Source: Lachnospiraceae bacterium (GTDB lineage Bacteria; Bacillota; Clostridia; Lachnospirales; Lachnospiraceae). Taken from it: a DNA stretch of 64,000 nt. The position numbers and the translations under genes are program-made. This document shows positions 1 to 9,037 of the stretch, one piece after another (position 1 is the stretch's first letter; each line of letters starts with the position of its first letter). The notes under the pieces are model-generated. The model saw only the letters and a list, made by a program, of their open reading frames with translations, had not been told where the DNA came from and made no database searches. The DNA is taken from contig SVEK01000011.1 in the NCBI GenBank assembly GCA_015057405.1, forward strand, positions 17,252-81,251, read 5' to 3'.

Positions 1-54
1 TATTCAGATTCAGAGTATTCAGATTTGGAAAGACAGCTTCTGAACCAGCAATAA
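1..54 (+). CDS. 3' end of a DnaD-like replication protein (partial)
   Basis: Only the last 17 codons are inside the window, ending in TAA at 52-54. The visible tail is acidic and ends in LERQLLNQQ. That resembles the C-terminus of DnaD/DnaB-type primosome proteins, which in Clostridia are often encoded just before a DnaC-like helicase loader, as here. The next gene starts 15 bases later, so the two are probably co-transcribed. The identification is inferred from context plus the short tail, because the body of the protein is outside the window. Confidence 0.5.
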   Translation, partial: YSDSEYSDLERQLLNQQ

Positions 55-69
55 TGTGGGGGATACACA

Positions 70-1074
70 ATGGACAACACTCAGCAAACCGAACAAATAC
101 AACGTATATATGACCAAAAACGTGATAATAATGTACATATAAGAAAACAGCGAATCGCCGAAATATACGAAATGATACCGGAATATACCCAACTCGACAA
201 AGCAGCTCCGGATATAATCGCATCTAATTTTACGGCACTTTTACAGGGAGAGATTAGTCTCGTTGATAATATAAAATCCAAAATTAAAGATGTTGAAGCA
301 AAAAAGAAAGCATTACTTGAAGGTGCAGGCTTCCCAACCGACTATCTCGATCCGATATACAGCTGTAAAGATTGCAAAGATACCGGTTTTATCGGCAACA
401 AGCGTTGCCAATGCTACAACGAAATTCTTCTGCAGATATTATACAAACAATCAAATCTGTCAAAAATAGTAGAGTTGGAGAATTTTGATACTTTTGATAT
501 TAATTATTACCCGGATGACTATATTGATAAAGTAAGTGAGATTACACCCAGAGACAATATAATCAGGGTTCTCAACTTTGCCAAAAGTTTTACAGATAAT
601 TTCAACAACCAATCCGGCAACATGTTAATATACGGACATTCAGGGGTCGGAAAGACCTTTCTTTCGCATTGCATCGCAGATAAATTACTTAAAAAAGGTT
701 ATTCCGTTATTTACTTGACTTCGTATCAGCTCTTTGATATTCTTGAGACGAAGGTTTTTCACCCTGGTGATTTAAGCGAAATCAACTCAGGTATTTTATC
801 CATGTTATATACCTGCGACCTTCTCATCATAGATGATTTAGGGACTGAAATGACCAACAAATTCACTGAAGTGCAACTCTTTAGGTGTATTCAGGAACGA
901 CTTCAAAACGAATGTTCAACCATCATTTCAACTAACTTATCTTTTGATGACATAAAAAATATCTATAGCGAACGTATCTTTTCAAGACTGACCGGATGCT
1001 ACAAACTGGTCAAGATACTTGGAAGCGATATAAGAATTCAAAAAGCAATTGCCGAAAACGGAGGAAAAAAATGA
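70..1074 (+). CDS. DnaC-like replicative helicase loader (AAA+ ATPase)
   Basis: A 334-aa cytoplasmic AAA+ ATPase of the DnaC/IstB family, expected to load the replicative helicase at origins or stalled forks. Walker A is GHSGVGKT at residues 189-196 and Walker B is LLIIDD at 251-256, followed by LGTE. The N-terminal third is helical. It carries a four-cysteine cluster (Cys99, Cys102, Cys113, Cys115) that looks like a small zinc-binding site, as seen in long clostridial DnaC-like proteins. A GTGGGGGA ribosome binding site precedes the ATG. The gene follows a DnaD-like tail and its stop overlaps the start of the PRPP synthetase gene (ATGA), so translation is likely coupled. There is no transposase nearby, which argues against an IstB role. 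Confidence 0.85.
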   Translation: MDNTQQTEQIQRIYDQKRDNNVHIRKQRIAEIYEMIPEYTQLDKAAPDIIASNFTALLQGEISLVDNIKSKIKDVEAKKKALLEGAGFPTDYLDPIYSCKDCKDTGFIGNKRCQCYNEILLQILYKQSNLSKIVELENFDTFDINYYPDDYIDKVSEITPRDNIIRVLNFAKSFTDNFNNQSGNMLIYGHSGVGKTFLSHCIADKLLKKGYSVIYLTSYQLFDILETKVFHPGDLSEINSGILSMLYTCDLLIIDDLGTEMTNKFTEVQLFRCIQERLQNECSTIISTNLSFDDIKNIYSERIFSRLTGCYKLVKILGSDIRIQKAIAENGGKK

Positions 1075-2246
1075 GTTTATTAGATGCGTCCTACACAGAA
1101 AAAATCCCTTACGGAGAGCTTGGTCTTGTTGCGCTCGAAAGCAGCAAATCCATTGGCAACAAAGTTAACAACTATATTGTAAACTGGAGAACCGACAGAG
1201 AGCACGAGCATCTTACCGCTTCTACAATTAAAGGATATAAAAAAGACTCTTACCTTGTGGAATGTGTGTGCCCTAGATTTGGTTCAGGCGAAGCCAAAGG
1301 AATAATCAAAGAATCAGTCAGGGGTATGGACCTTTACATACTTGTTGATGTATGTAATTACAGTCTTACATATTCAGTGTGTGGCTACGAAAATCATATG
1401 TCACCGGATGACCATTACCAGGATTTAAAGAGAATAATTGCGGCTGTTGGCGGAAAGGCAAGAAGAATTACAGTTATCATGCCATTCCTTTACGAAAGCA
1501 GACAGCATAAAAGAAGCGCACGAGAATCTCTTGATTGCGCCCTTGCACTTCAGGAACTTACTGATATGGGTGTTGAAAGTATTCTTACATTTGATGCCCA
1601 TGACCCACGTGTACAGAATGCAATTCCGCTCAAAAGTTTCGAAACAGTACAACCGATATACCAGTTCATTAAAGCATTACTTCGTAATGTAGATAACATA
1701 TCATTTGACTCTGAACATATGATGATTATCAGTCCTGACGAAGGGGCTATGAGCCGTGCAGTATACTTTGCGAACGTTCTTGGAATAGACGTTGGTATGT
1801 TCTATAAAAGACGTGATTATTCAACTATAGTTAATGGACGTAATCCAATTGTTGCACACGAGTTCCTCGGAACTGATTTGGAAGGCAAAGACGTTATTAT
1901 TATAGATGACATGATATCTTCCGGAGAAAGCGTTCTTGATGTTGCAAAAGAGCTTAAAAGAAGAAAAGCCAACCGAATATTTGTAGCAGCAACTTTCGGA
2001 CTTTTCACTAACGGAATGAAATTATTTGATGAAGCTTATGAAAGCGGTCTGATATACAGAGTTCTTACAACCAATCTCATTTACCAGACAGACGAACTGT
2101 TAAAGAGAGAGTATTATATTAACGTTGACATGAGCAAATATATTGCATTACTTATTGACACGCTTAATCACGACGCATCAATTAACGAATTGCTTAATCC
2201 TACGGAGAGAATACAAAACATTCTCAAAAAATATAATCAGCGTTAA
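1071..2246 (+). CDS. prs: Ribose-phosphate pyrophosphokinase (PRPP synthetase)
   Basis: A 391-aa enzyme that makes PRPP from ribose 5-phosphate and ATP for purine, pyrimidine, histidine and NAD synthesis. It contains the type I phosphoribosyltransferase PRPP loop DVIIIDDMISSGES, a catalytic-flap region YESRQHKRSARES, and DAHDPRVQNAIP, which corresponds to the ribose-5-phosphate and nucleotide binding area. At about 390 aa it is longer than the classical 315-aa Prs and belongs to the longer clostridial form with an N-terminal extension. I chose the ATG at 1071 because GGAGG lies six bases upstream; an in-frame start at 996 would lie deep inside the helicase-loader gene. The start overlaps the previous stop by four bases. 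Confidence 0.88.
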   Translation: MSLLDASYTEKIPYGELGLVALESSKSIGNKVNNYIVNWRTDREHEHLTASTIKGYKKDSYLVECVCPRFGSGEAKGIIKESVRGMDLYILVDVCNYSLTYSVCGYENHMSPDDHYQDLKRIIAAVGGKARRITVIMPFLYESRQHKRSARESLDCALALQELTDMGVESILTFDAHDPRVQNAIPLKSFETVQPIYQFIKALLRNVDNISFDSEHMMIISPDEGAMSRAVYFANVLGIDVGMFYKRRDYSTIVNGRNPIVAHEFLGTDLEGKDVIIIDDMISSGESVLDVAKELKRRKANRIFVAATFGLFTNGMKLFDEAYESGLIYRVLTTNLIYQTDELLKREYYINVDMSKYIALLIDTLNHDASINELLNPTERIQNILKKYNQR

Positions 2247-2278
2247 TACATATACCTTATTATCACAGATAAATTATC

Positions 2279-2315
2279 AGAGCACTATCCACATCCGGAC
2301 AGTGCTCTTTTTTTT
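2279..2315 (+). terminator. Rho-independent terminator of the dnaC-prs operon
   Basis: A perfect 8-bp stem, AGAGCACT/AGTGCTCT, with a 14-base loop is followed directly by seven T residues. It lies 33 bases after the prs stop, between convergent genes. Confidence 0.85.
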
Positions 2316-2373
2316 CATAATAAATACAATATGTCTTTTATGAATAACCAACGGATCACAAAGAAAAATCTTA

Positions 2374-3456
2374 CTACTTATCGCCACTATACTGCTTAAG
2401 TAAATCATAATCCATCTTTATTCTGTTATCCATAGTTTTCATAACATCGTATATTTGTACCTCGCTGTAAACTATATCACTTGACAGGTCAAGAACTTCA
2501 TTGTTATCAAAGCAAAGCACTATAGGCCTCATTATGGACTCTTTATTTTCAGTAATAACAAGTCCCTTTTTCTTATTAGCAAGTTCAACACATACTCCCG
2601 GAGTCATTATGTTAATACTCCTGATAAGTGCATTAACAGCCTTCGGACTATATCTTCTCTCACGATCCATAAGTTCTCTTATTGCCATTATCTCTGATGT
2701 AGGTTCAGTATAAGATGTCATCGCAGTCAGCTTGTCATATGTATGAGCCACATACAATATGTTAATTGCATCATCATCAGACAAAGTTGAATTACCTTTT
2801 TCTTCTTCAATCAAACACTCATGAAGCTTCAAAACATTTTGTTTAAGAGTTACATCAAAATCAAGTTTCTGAATAACATCATTTACATTTTTTCTAACTA
2901 ACATTTTCTGATTCAAATCAAGTTCCGCAAGGTGATTGAACTCACCGTTAATCATAAGCTGTCCAACATCATGGAGAACAGCAGCTTTAACTGCATTAAT
3001 CTGGACACTCAGAGGCACTTTCATAGCATTACACATCATAGCAGTAAGAATAGCAACATTTAACGAATGCTTATATACATAATCATCAGCACTTCGCAAG
3101 TTCTGAACAAAGTTAATCTTTCTGTCAAGTCTTCCGTAATTTTTGATTATTACATTAACAAGCCAGTCAAGCGTCTTAGGTTCTTTTCCAGCTGCAATAA
3201 GTTTAAGGTCATCCCTTATACTAAATACGGATACAGTCTGAAATCTCTCAAACTGTATATCATCCTCTGTCATTGGTGGCAATGGCTCTGCAGGCTCTAG
3301 TATATATAGTCCGAACAACCCAAAGTTCTTAACACCGTATATACTTTGAGCAGTCAGTTTACTATTCCTGTCATGAAGGAGAACACCACTTTTATTGTAA
3401 ATAGGCTTACCAAGTCGCATTCCCGGTTTAAGATCATCAACCCTAACAAATAACAT
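2374..3456 (-). CDS. Degenerate HD-GYP-family protein
   Basis: A 360-aa protein with an N-terminal segment (about residues 1-70, opening VDDLKPGMRLGKPIY) typical of proteins that carry HD-GYP cyclic-di-GMP phosphodiesterase domains, followed by an HD domain. His130 and the HD pair at 162-163 are present. The family signature HDIGK is HDVGQ here, and the segment that normally holds the GYP motif is shortened and unrecognisable. Metal-dependent phosphodiesterase activity is therefore doubtful; it may bind a nucleotide or a partner instead. It is the last gene of the pgcA-glgB group: its ATG overlaps the glgB stop by one base (TAATG), with GGAGG inside the end of glgB. The name is well supported; the biochemical role is open. 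Confidence 0.75.
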   Translation of the reverse strand: MLFVRVDDLKPGMRLGKPIYNKSGVLLHDRNSKLTAQSIYGVKNFGLFGLYILEPAEPLPPMTEDDIQFERFQTVSVFSIRDDLKLIAAGKEPKTLDWLVNVIIKNYGRLDRKINFVQNLRSADDYVYKHSLNVAILTAMMCNAMKVPLSVQINAVKAAVLHDVGQLMINGEFNHLAELDLNQKMLVRKNVNDVIQKLDFDVTLKQNVLKLHECLIEEEKGNSTLSDDDAINILYVAHTYDKLTAMTSYTEPTSEIMAIRELMDRERRYSPKAVNALIRSINIMTPGVCVELANKKKGLVITENKESIMRPIVLCFDNNEVLDLSSDIVYSEVQIYDVMKTMDNRIKMDYDLLKQYSGDK

Positions 3457-5684
3457 TATAATTCCTCCTTGTAATTGAATCTGAAAATCATTGTTGACAG
3501 TGGCGGAACATCTAACTCAATTGAGTAATCCTTTCCATCACACGGAACCTTCTTTGCCTTTACCGACTTTTGAACTTCTATCCCTTTGCCACCATACTGT
3601 TCATCGTCCGAATTAAGCATAAGTGAGTAAGTTCCTCTGCACGGAACTCCAATCCGATATTTTTCATGAAGTACCGGAACAAAATTACATACGAACAGTA
3701 ACTGACGCCCCGGTGTTGACCCTCGTCTTATATAGGCAACAGTGCTGTTTTCATTGTCATCACAGGTCATCCATTCAAACCCCATAGGATCACAATCATT
3801 ATAATATAACGCGTCATATTCGCAATATAATTTATTCAAATCTTTTACATATTTATGAAGTGATTTATGCTCAGGATATTCCAAAAGGTTCCAGTCCAAC
3901 TCTCTTGCTTCACTCCATTCTCTGGTCTGTCCAAACTCCTGTCCCATAAACAAAAGTTTCTTACCCGGATGACCATACATAAATCCGTATGCAGTTCTCA
4001 AATTAGCCATTTTATCCGGTAAATCTCCCGGCATTTTATATATCATTGACGCTTTTCCATGAACAACTTCATCATGAGAAAGAACCAGCACAAAATTTTC
4101 ACTATATGCATACATCATGCTAAAACATAGTTTACCATGGTTACCGGAGCGAAACAAGGGATCCATTTTCATATATTCAAGGAAATCATTCATCCATCCC
4201 ATGTTCCATTTAAACATAAATCCGAGTCCCGAAAAATCAACAGGGGCAGTTACACCGGCCCATGCCGTAGATTCTTCAGCAATAATATATACCCCCGGAA
4301 CTTCCTTCGGAACTACAGTATTAAGTTTACCAAACAATCGGATAGCATCGCGGTTTTCATTACTGCCGTCAGGATTAGGAAGCCATTCTCCATCCCGCTT
4401 ACCATAATCCAGATACAACATCGAAGCTACCGCATCAACTCTCAGTCCATCTATATGATATTCTTTTGTCCAAAACAACGCATTTGCAATCAGAAAATTG
4501 CTGACTTCATTGCGGGAATAGTTAAAAATATATGTCCCCCAGTCAGGATGTTCTCCTCTTCTCGTATCGGGATGCTCATACAACGGTGTTCCGTCAAACT
4601 TTCCAAGCCCATGTTCATCTCTTGGGAAATGAGCCGGAACCCAGTCAAGAATTACTTCTATTCCAAGACTGTGCATATGGTCTACAAAAAACTTAAAATC
4701 ATCCGGAGTTCCGTACCTGCTTGTAGGCGCATAATAACCTGTAACCTGATAACCCCAGGAGCCATCAAACGGATATTCCGCAACTCCCATAAGTTCAACA
4801 TGGGTATACTTCATTTTCTTAAGATATGCCCCAAGTTCCTTTGCCAGTTCTCTATAAGTATAAAATCCGTCCTCACTACCGTCATCATGTTTTTTCCACG
4901 ACCCCAAATGACACTCATATATTGTCATAGGCATGCGACGACGGGTTTCCCTGTCAATCTTGCTTCTTTTATCAATCCATTCGGAATCATTCCATTTGAA
5001 TTTATTAATATCATAAACAACCGAAGCATTGTCCGGACGAATCTGAGCATAATTTGCATACGGATCCGCCTTAAACAATGTACTTCCATCTGCTGACGTT
5101 ATTTTATATTTGTATATTGCGCCTTCTAAAACTCCCGGTATAAACAATTCGAATATGCCGGACTTTTCAAGACGTCGCATCTGATGGAGACTTCCATCCC
5201 ACATATTAAAGTCACCAACTACACTTACACCTTGTGCATTAGGTGCCCACACCGCAAACAAAACTCCCATCGAGCCATTACATTCCATAATGTGAGCTCC
5301 CAGTTTGTTATATATTTCCCGGTGATTCCCTTCAGCAAAAAGATATCTGTCAAACTCTCCAATAAATGATGGAAATGAGTACGGGTCTACGTAAGATACA
5401 ATATCATCCTCACTATACATTACATTAACTGTATATTCGCTAATTTTACCCTTTTTAATGTAAAGGGCAAACAAACCTTTGTCATCAACCCTTTCCATCT
5501 CATACTCATCACCATTTGTCTTATCGATAATACTCACATGAACAGCCATAGGCCTATACACTGTTATTATCTGTCCTCGACCACACCTGCGAATACCCAA
5601 AAAATCATGCGGATTATCGCATTTTTGCTCCAACAAATCATTATATAGCTGCCAATCCAAACACTGCCTAAGCTTGTCTGTCAT
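3456..5684 (-). CDS. glgB: 1,4-alpha-glucan branching enzyme (GH13)
   Basis: A 742-aa cytoplasmic enzyme that introduces alpha-1,6 branches into glycogen. Residues 1-110 form the N-terminal domain of long GlgB proteins. About 130-225 is the CBM48 module (FAVWAPNAQGVSVVGDFNMWDG). The GH13 barrel follows, with nucleophile Asp417 in GLRVDAV, acid/base Glu470 or Glu471 in IAEEST, and Asp538 in LSHDEVVHGK. A C-terminal beta domain ends the protein. The length matches the usual 730 aa. It lies 35 bases after phosphoglucomutase, which supplies glucose 1-phosphate, and overlaps the HD-GYP-like gene by one base. No glgC, glgA or glgP gene is in the window, so the rest of the glycogen pathway must be elsewhere. 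Confidence 0.95.
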   Translation of the reverse strand: MTDKLRQCLDWQLYNDLLEQKCDNPHDFLGIRRCGRGQIITVYRPMAVHVSIIDKTNGDEYEMERVDDKGLFALYIKKGKISEYTVNVMYSEDDIVSYVDPYSFPSFIGEFDRYLFAEGNHREIYNKLGAHIMECNGSMGVLFAVWAPNAQGVSVVGDFNMWDGSLHQMRRLEKSGIFELFIPGVLEGAIYKYKITSADGSTLFKADPYANYAQIRPDNASVVYDINKFKWNDSEWIDKRSKIDRETRRRMPMTIYECHLGSWKKHDDGSEDGFYTYRELAKELGAYLKKMKYTHVELMGVAEYPFDGSWGYQVTGYYAPTSRYGTPDDFKFFVDHMHSLGIEVILDWVPAHFPRDEHGLGKFDGTPLYEHPDTRRGEHPDWGTYIFNYSRNEVSNFLIANALFWTKEYHIDGLRVDAVASMLYLDYGKRDGEWLPNPDGSNENRDAIRLFGKLNTVVPKEVPGVYIIAEESTAWAGVTAPVDFSGLGFMFKWNMGWMNDFLEYMKMDPLFRSGNHGKLCFSMMYAYSENFVLVLSHDEVVHGKASMIYKMPGDLPDKMANLRTAYGFMYGHPGKKLLFMGQEFGQTREWSEARELDWNLLEYPEHKSLHKYVKDLNKLYCEYDALYYNDCDPMGFEWMTCDDNENSTVAYIRRGSTPGRQLLFVCNFVPVLHEKYRIGVPCRGTYSLMLNSDDEQYGGKGIEVQKSVKAKKVPCDGKDYSIELDVPPLSTMIFRFNYKEEL

Positions 5685-5719
5685 GCCAACAACTCCCTTC
5701 CTTCGGGCAACTTACAAAA

Positions 5720-7456
5720 TCAGTTAACCGCCTTTTCTATAAGCTCCATAACTGCCTTCTTAAAATCATCTGATTTAAGACGCGCATCTTCCATATCTTC
5801 TCCAACAACACCAAAATAAAACTTAACCTTTGGCTCAGTTCCCGATGGTCTTACACACATCCAAACTCCATCACCCATATCATAATACAGAACATCAGAC
5901 ACAGGAAGACCGGTCGGCACCACTTCATTGGTTTCCATATCGGTTATTGTGTTATTCTTATAATCCCGAACACTAACTACCTTATAATTGCCAACCTGCT
6001 TAGGCGGCATCTCTCTAAAACTCTTCATAATATTTTGAATCTTCATAAGACCTTCACGGCCTTCAAATGATATTGCCTTAACTTCATCTCTGTAATATCC
6101 GTATCTGTCATACATTGCAATCATTGCATCCCACAACGTCATATTTTTTGTCTTATAATATGCTGCAGCCTCACACAATTTCATCGTAGCAACAATAGCA
6201 TCCTTATCCCTTGCATGGGTTCCTACAAGACATCCGTAACTCTCTTCAAAACCGAAAAGATACTTACCCTCTCCTGTAGTTTCAAACTTAAGCATCTGCT
6301 GTCCTATATACTTAAATCCCGTAAGAACTTCAATAAGGTCTACATCATAGTATGCAGCAATTGCATCTGCCATATTAGTTGATACAATAGTTTTAATTAG
6401 CTTTCCATCTTTTGGCAGTCCTTCAGTTTCCTTTCGCTGACCGATTTCATAGTCTCCAATAAGACATCCTGACATATTGCCTGTCAAAGTAATATATTCG
6501 CCTGTACTTGAATCTTTAACATAAACACCAAGTCTGTCTGCATCAGGGTCAGTCGCCAGAACAAGGTCAGCATCTTTTTCCTTTGCCAACTTAAGTGCCA
6601 ATTCAAATGCCTCCTCAGCCTCCGGATTAGGATAGCTGACTGTAGGGAAATCTCCGTCAGGTAATTCCTGCTCAGATACAATATACACATTTTCAAAACC
6701 TAATTCTTTAAGAATTCTTCTGACAGGAATATTACCGGTTCCGTGTAGCGGTGTATATACAATCTTAATATCCTTGCCGACTTTCTCAATACAATCCTTA
6801 CGGATAATAAGCTTCTTAAGTTCTTCCATATACGCATCGTCAATATCCTGACCTATAACCTCATAAAGACCCGCCTCCTTTGCAGCGTCCTTATCCATTG
6901 ATTTAATCAAAGAATAATCTGTTATGGCTTTAACTTTGTCCATAATTCCAGTATCATGCGGCGGAGTAATCTGCGCACCGTCTTCCCAATATACCTTGTA
7001 ACCATTATATTCCGGCGGATTGTGACTTGCAGTTATATTAATACCTGCTATACAACCACACTTTCTTACAGCATAAGAAAGCTCAGGAGTCGGTCTCAAA
7101 CTCTCAAATACATATGCCTTAATTCCGTTTGCCGCAAGACAAAGCGCAGCGGCATCTGCAAATTCAGGAGACATTCTTCTGGAATCGTATGCTATGGCAA
7201 CTCCCTTTTTTTCGCCTCCCATTGAAATGATATAATCTGCAAGACCCTGTGAAGCCTTGCCCACCGTATATATATTCATTCTGTTGGTTCCTGCTCCGAT
7301 AATACCGCGAAGTCCTGCGGTTCCGAATTCAAGTTCCTTATAAAATCTTTCCTGAATTTCCTTGTCATCTCCGGCAATAGCTCTAAGCTCATCCTTGGTC
7401 TGCTCATCAAAACAATCGCTCGAAAGCCATTCGTCGTACATCTCCTTGTATCCCAT
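5720..7456 (-). CDS. pgcA: Alpha-phosphoglucomutase / phosphomannomutase
   Basis: A 578-aa phosphohexomutase interconverting glucose 6-phosphate and glucose 1-phosphate, linking glycolysis to glycogen and sugar-nucleotide synthesis. It has the catalytic serine Ser144 in ITASHNPPEYNG, the Mg-binding DPDADR at 303-308, the sugar-binding GFEESYG and the phosphate-binding RPSGTEPK near the C-terminus. Its size fits the Bacillus PgcA type rather than the shorter GlmM type. I start it at 7456 because AGGAGG lies just upstream there; the frame stays open twelve codons further up without a second ribosome binding site. It is followed by glgB on the same strand, which makes glycogen metabolism the likely use. 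Mannose 6-phosphate may be an alternative substrate. Confidence 0.92.
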   Translation of the reverse strand: MGYKEMYDEWLSSDCFDEQTKDELRAIAGDDKEIQERFYKELEFGTAGLRGIIGAGTNRMNIYTVGKASQGLADYIISMGGEKKGVAIAYDSRRMSPEFADAAALCLAANGIKAYVFESLRPTPELSYAVRKCGCIAGINITASHNPPEYNGYKVYWEDGAQITPPHDTGIMDKVKAITDYSLIKSMDKDAAKEAGLYEVIGQDIDDAYMEELKKLIIRKDCIEKVGKDIKIVYTPLHGTGNIPVRRILKELGFENVYIVSEQELPDGDFPTVSYPNPEAEEAFELALKLAKEKDADLVLATDPDADRLGVYVKDSSTGEYITLTGNMSGCLIGDYEIGQRKETEGLPKDGKLIKTIVSTNMADAIAAYYDVDLIEVLTGFKYIGQQMLKFETTGEGKYLFGFEESYGCLVGTHARDKDAIVATMKLCEAAAYYKTKNMTLWDAMIAMYDRYGYYRDEVKAISFEGREGLMKIQNIMKSFREMPPKQVGNYKVVSVRDYKNNTITDMETNEVVPTGLPVSDVLYYDMGDGVWMCVRPSGTEPKVKFYFGVVGEDMEDARLKSDDFKKAVMELIEKAVN

Positions 7457-7576
7457 AATCCGTATCCTCCTATTATATGATGTGTATTTCACTATATTTA
7501 TATCGTTTAAGATATTGCAATATATAATATTCGCAATAAAATACCAAAATTAATAATCACTTATATTGCCATGCAA

Positions 7577-8998
7577 TTAATTTCCCTTATCAAGATTCGG
7601 GAACTTCCAGGTAATATCCTGTCCGTCATCAGGTATTACTATCGTAAAACTTTTAGTAATATACCCATTTTTGCTTAAGGTTACAACCTGCGTACCAATC
7701 TGCTTAGGGAAAGCACTCGGCACAATACCTTTATATTCACCGTTAAGATAAATCTCTGCTCCGGCAGGTTCGCTTACAGTTATTGTATGAGCCTTATCAT
7801 ATACAATTTCTGACTTGCTTACACCTGTATTGTCGGTGGCTGTTACCGTTGATTCGGAAGGCTTGTTAGTAACTGACGGTTGTTCATCCAAATCGCCAAA
7901 ATCGGAATCATCAAAGTCCGAATCATCAAAATCCGAATCGTCACTATCGTAATCATCATTGTCGAAATCGTCATCATCGAGCAATTCATCATCCCATGCA
8001 TCTACCTGTTCCTCAGCCAAGTCTATCACAACCGTAGGATTAGGCGACTTAACATCAAGAATTCCCGAATAAGAATTATATCCCGTAAGAATAACTTCAA
8101 TGCTGTGTTCTCCGTAATTGAGAAGCACCGGTTTAGAAAAATCCGTAAGTTTTCCGTTAACGTACAAATCTGCACCAACCGGAGTCACCTTAAAAATAAC
8201 TTCTCCCTTATTCTCCGGAAGCTGCTTGTATTCCGACATATCAAATACTGTTTCCTGATTACGTTTAACTTCGATGCTGTGACTGCCTACAAGTTCACCA
8301 TTACGCATGGTCACATCATATGTGCCTTCCGGAACAACAACCAGCATGTCTTCCGTTATAGGCTGATTAAGAGTATATCCCACAAAAATAGTTCCGCCAA
8401 TAAAATCATCATATGAAGAAGGTCTAATATAACCATGCCCTTTTTCTACGACAATAGAATAAATCTTTTTGCCTATTCCGTATGCTTTCAGCTTGTCCAC
8501 CGGATTAAGATTCATCAGATTAGAAATCGCGCCCTCATCCATTATCAAAAGCTTGCTGTCATACTGATAATTATTATCAGCTATTTTAAAAATAAACTTC
8601 TGTTCATCATAAGACCAATTGACAATATTGTTATAACACCAACTGTCAGCACCGGGTTCTATAGTAATACCCTTCATCGTTTCAGCATCATAAACTACAT
8701 CTAACAACATTCCCACGCTTAATGATGCAAGTGTGGTCAGCGTCTTGTCTCCTTTATATATACCGGTATCTCCTTTAATACTAACCGTTACTTCAGTATT
8801 ATAGTTAAGATTAAGCAATGTTATGGATGAATCTGCTTCATTCACAGACACGAGAACCCCCGTGAATGAAGCATCATTTGCCACAATATCCACAGGCTCA
8901 CTGCTATTTACCGGCGTCTCCTCAGAATTATTGCCACAAGCTGCAACCAAAAGCATCAAAACACATATAATTCCGGTCAAATAAATACGTCTAAACAT
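7577..8998 (-). CDS. PEGA-domain lipoprotein with an acidic Asp/Ser linker
   Basis: A 473-aa surface lipoprotein with a lipobox LVAAC at Cys21. The N-terminal half is a beta-rich region. At least two PEGA-type repeats follow: one around GADLYVNGKLTDFSKPVLL and one at the C-terminus around GAEIYLNGEYKGIVPSAFP. A third, weaker copy lies around residues 215-265. Between the two clear PEGA copies is a strongly acidic linker built from repeated DDSDF units, which should be extended and may bind calcium. PEGA domains occur in cell-surface proteins, and their exact role is generally unknown. The gene lies between a CotS-like gene (39 bases upstream) and pgcA, all on the minus strand. The domain call is firm; the function is not assigned. 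Confidence 0.82.
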   Translation of the reverse strand: MFRRIYLTGIICVLMLLVAACGNNSEETPVNSSEPVDIVANDASFTGVLVSVNEADSSITLLNLNYNTEVTVSIKGDTGIYKGDKTLTTLASLSVGMLLDVVYDAETMKGITIEPGADSWCYNNIVNWSYDEQKFIFKIADNNYQYDSKLLIMDEGAISNLMNLNPVDKLKAYGIGKKIYSIVVEKGHGYIRPSSYDDFIGGTIFVGYTLNQPITEDMLVVVPEGTYDVTMRNGELVGSHSIEVKRNQETVFDMSEYKQLPENKGEVIFKVTPVGADLYVNGKLTDFSKPVLLNYGEHSIEVILTGYNSYSGILDVKSPNPTVVIDLAEEQVDAWDDELLDDDDFDNDDYDSDDSDFDDSDFDDSDFGDLDEQPSVTNKPSESTVTATDNTGVSKSEIVYDKAHTITVSEPAGAEIYLNGEYKGIVPSAFPKQIGTQVVTLSKNGYITKSFTIVIPDDGQDITWKFPNLDKGN

Positions 8999-9037
8999 CC
9001 TCGCCGGTCACTCTCCTTTTGGTATGCCCATTAATGA

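Noticed and set aside
70..1074. IstB transposition helper as an alternative for the first ATPase
   Set aside because: There is no adjacent IstA transposase or inverted repeat, the protein has a longer Cys-containing N-terminus, and it lies after a DnaD-like tail and before prs.
4137..5096. 319-codon open frame antisense to glgB
   Set aside because: It has no ribosome binding site or recognisable domain and lies entirely within the strongly supported branching-enzyme gene.
7880..8416. 178-codon plus-strand frame rich in Ile, Arg and Val
   Set aside because: It is the mirror image of the acidic DDSDF linker of the PEGA lipoprotein gene.
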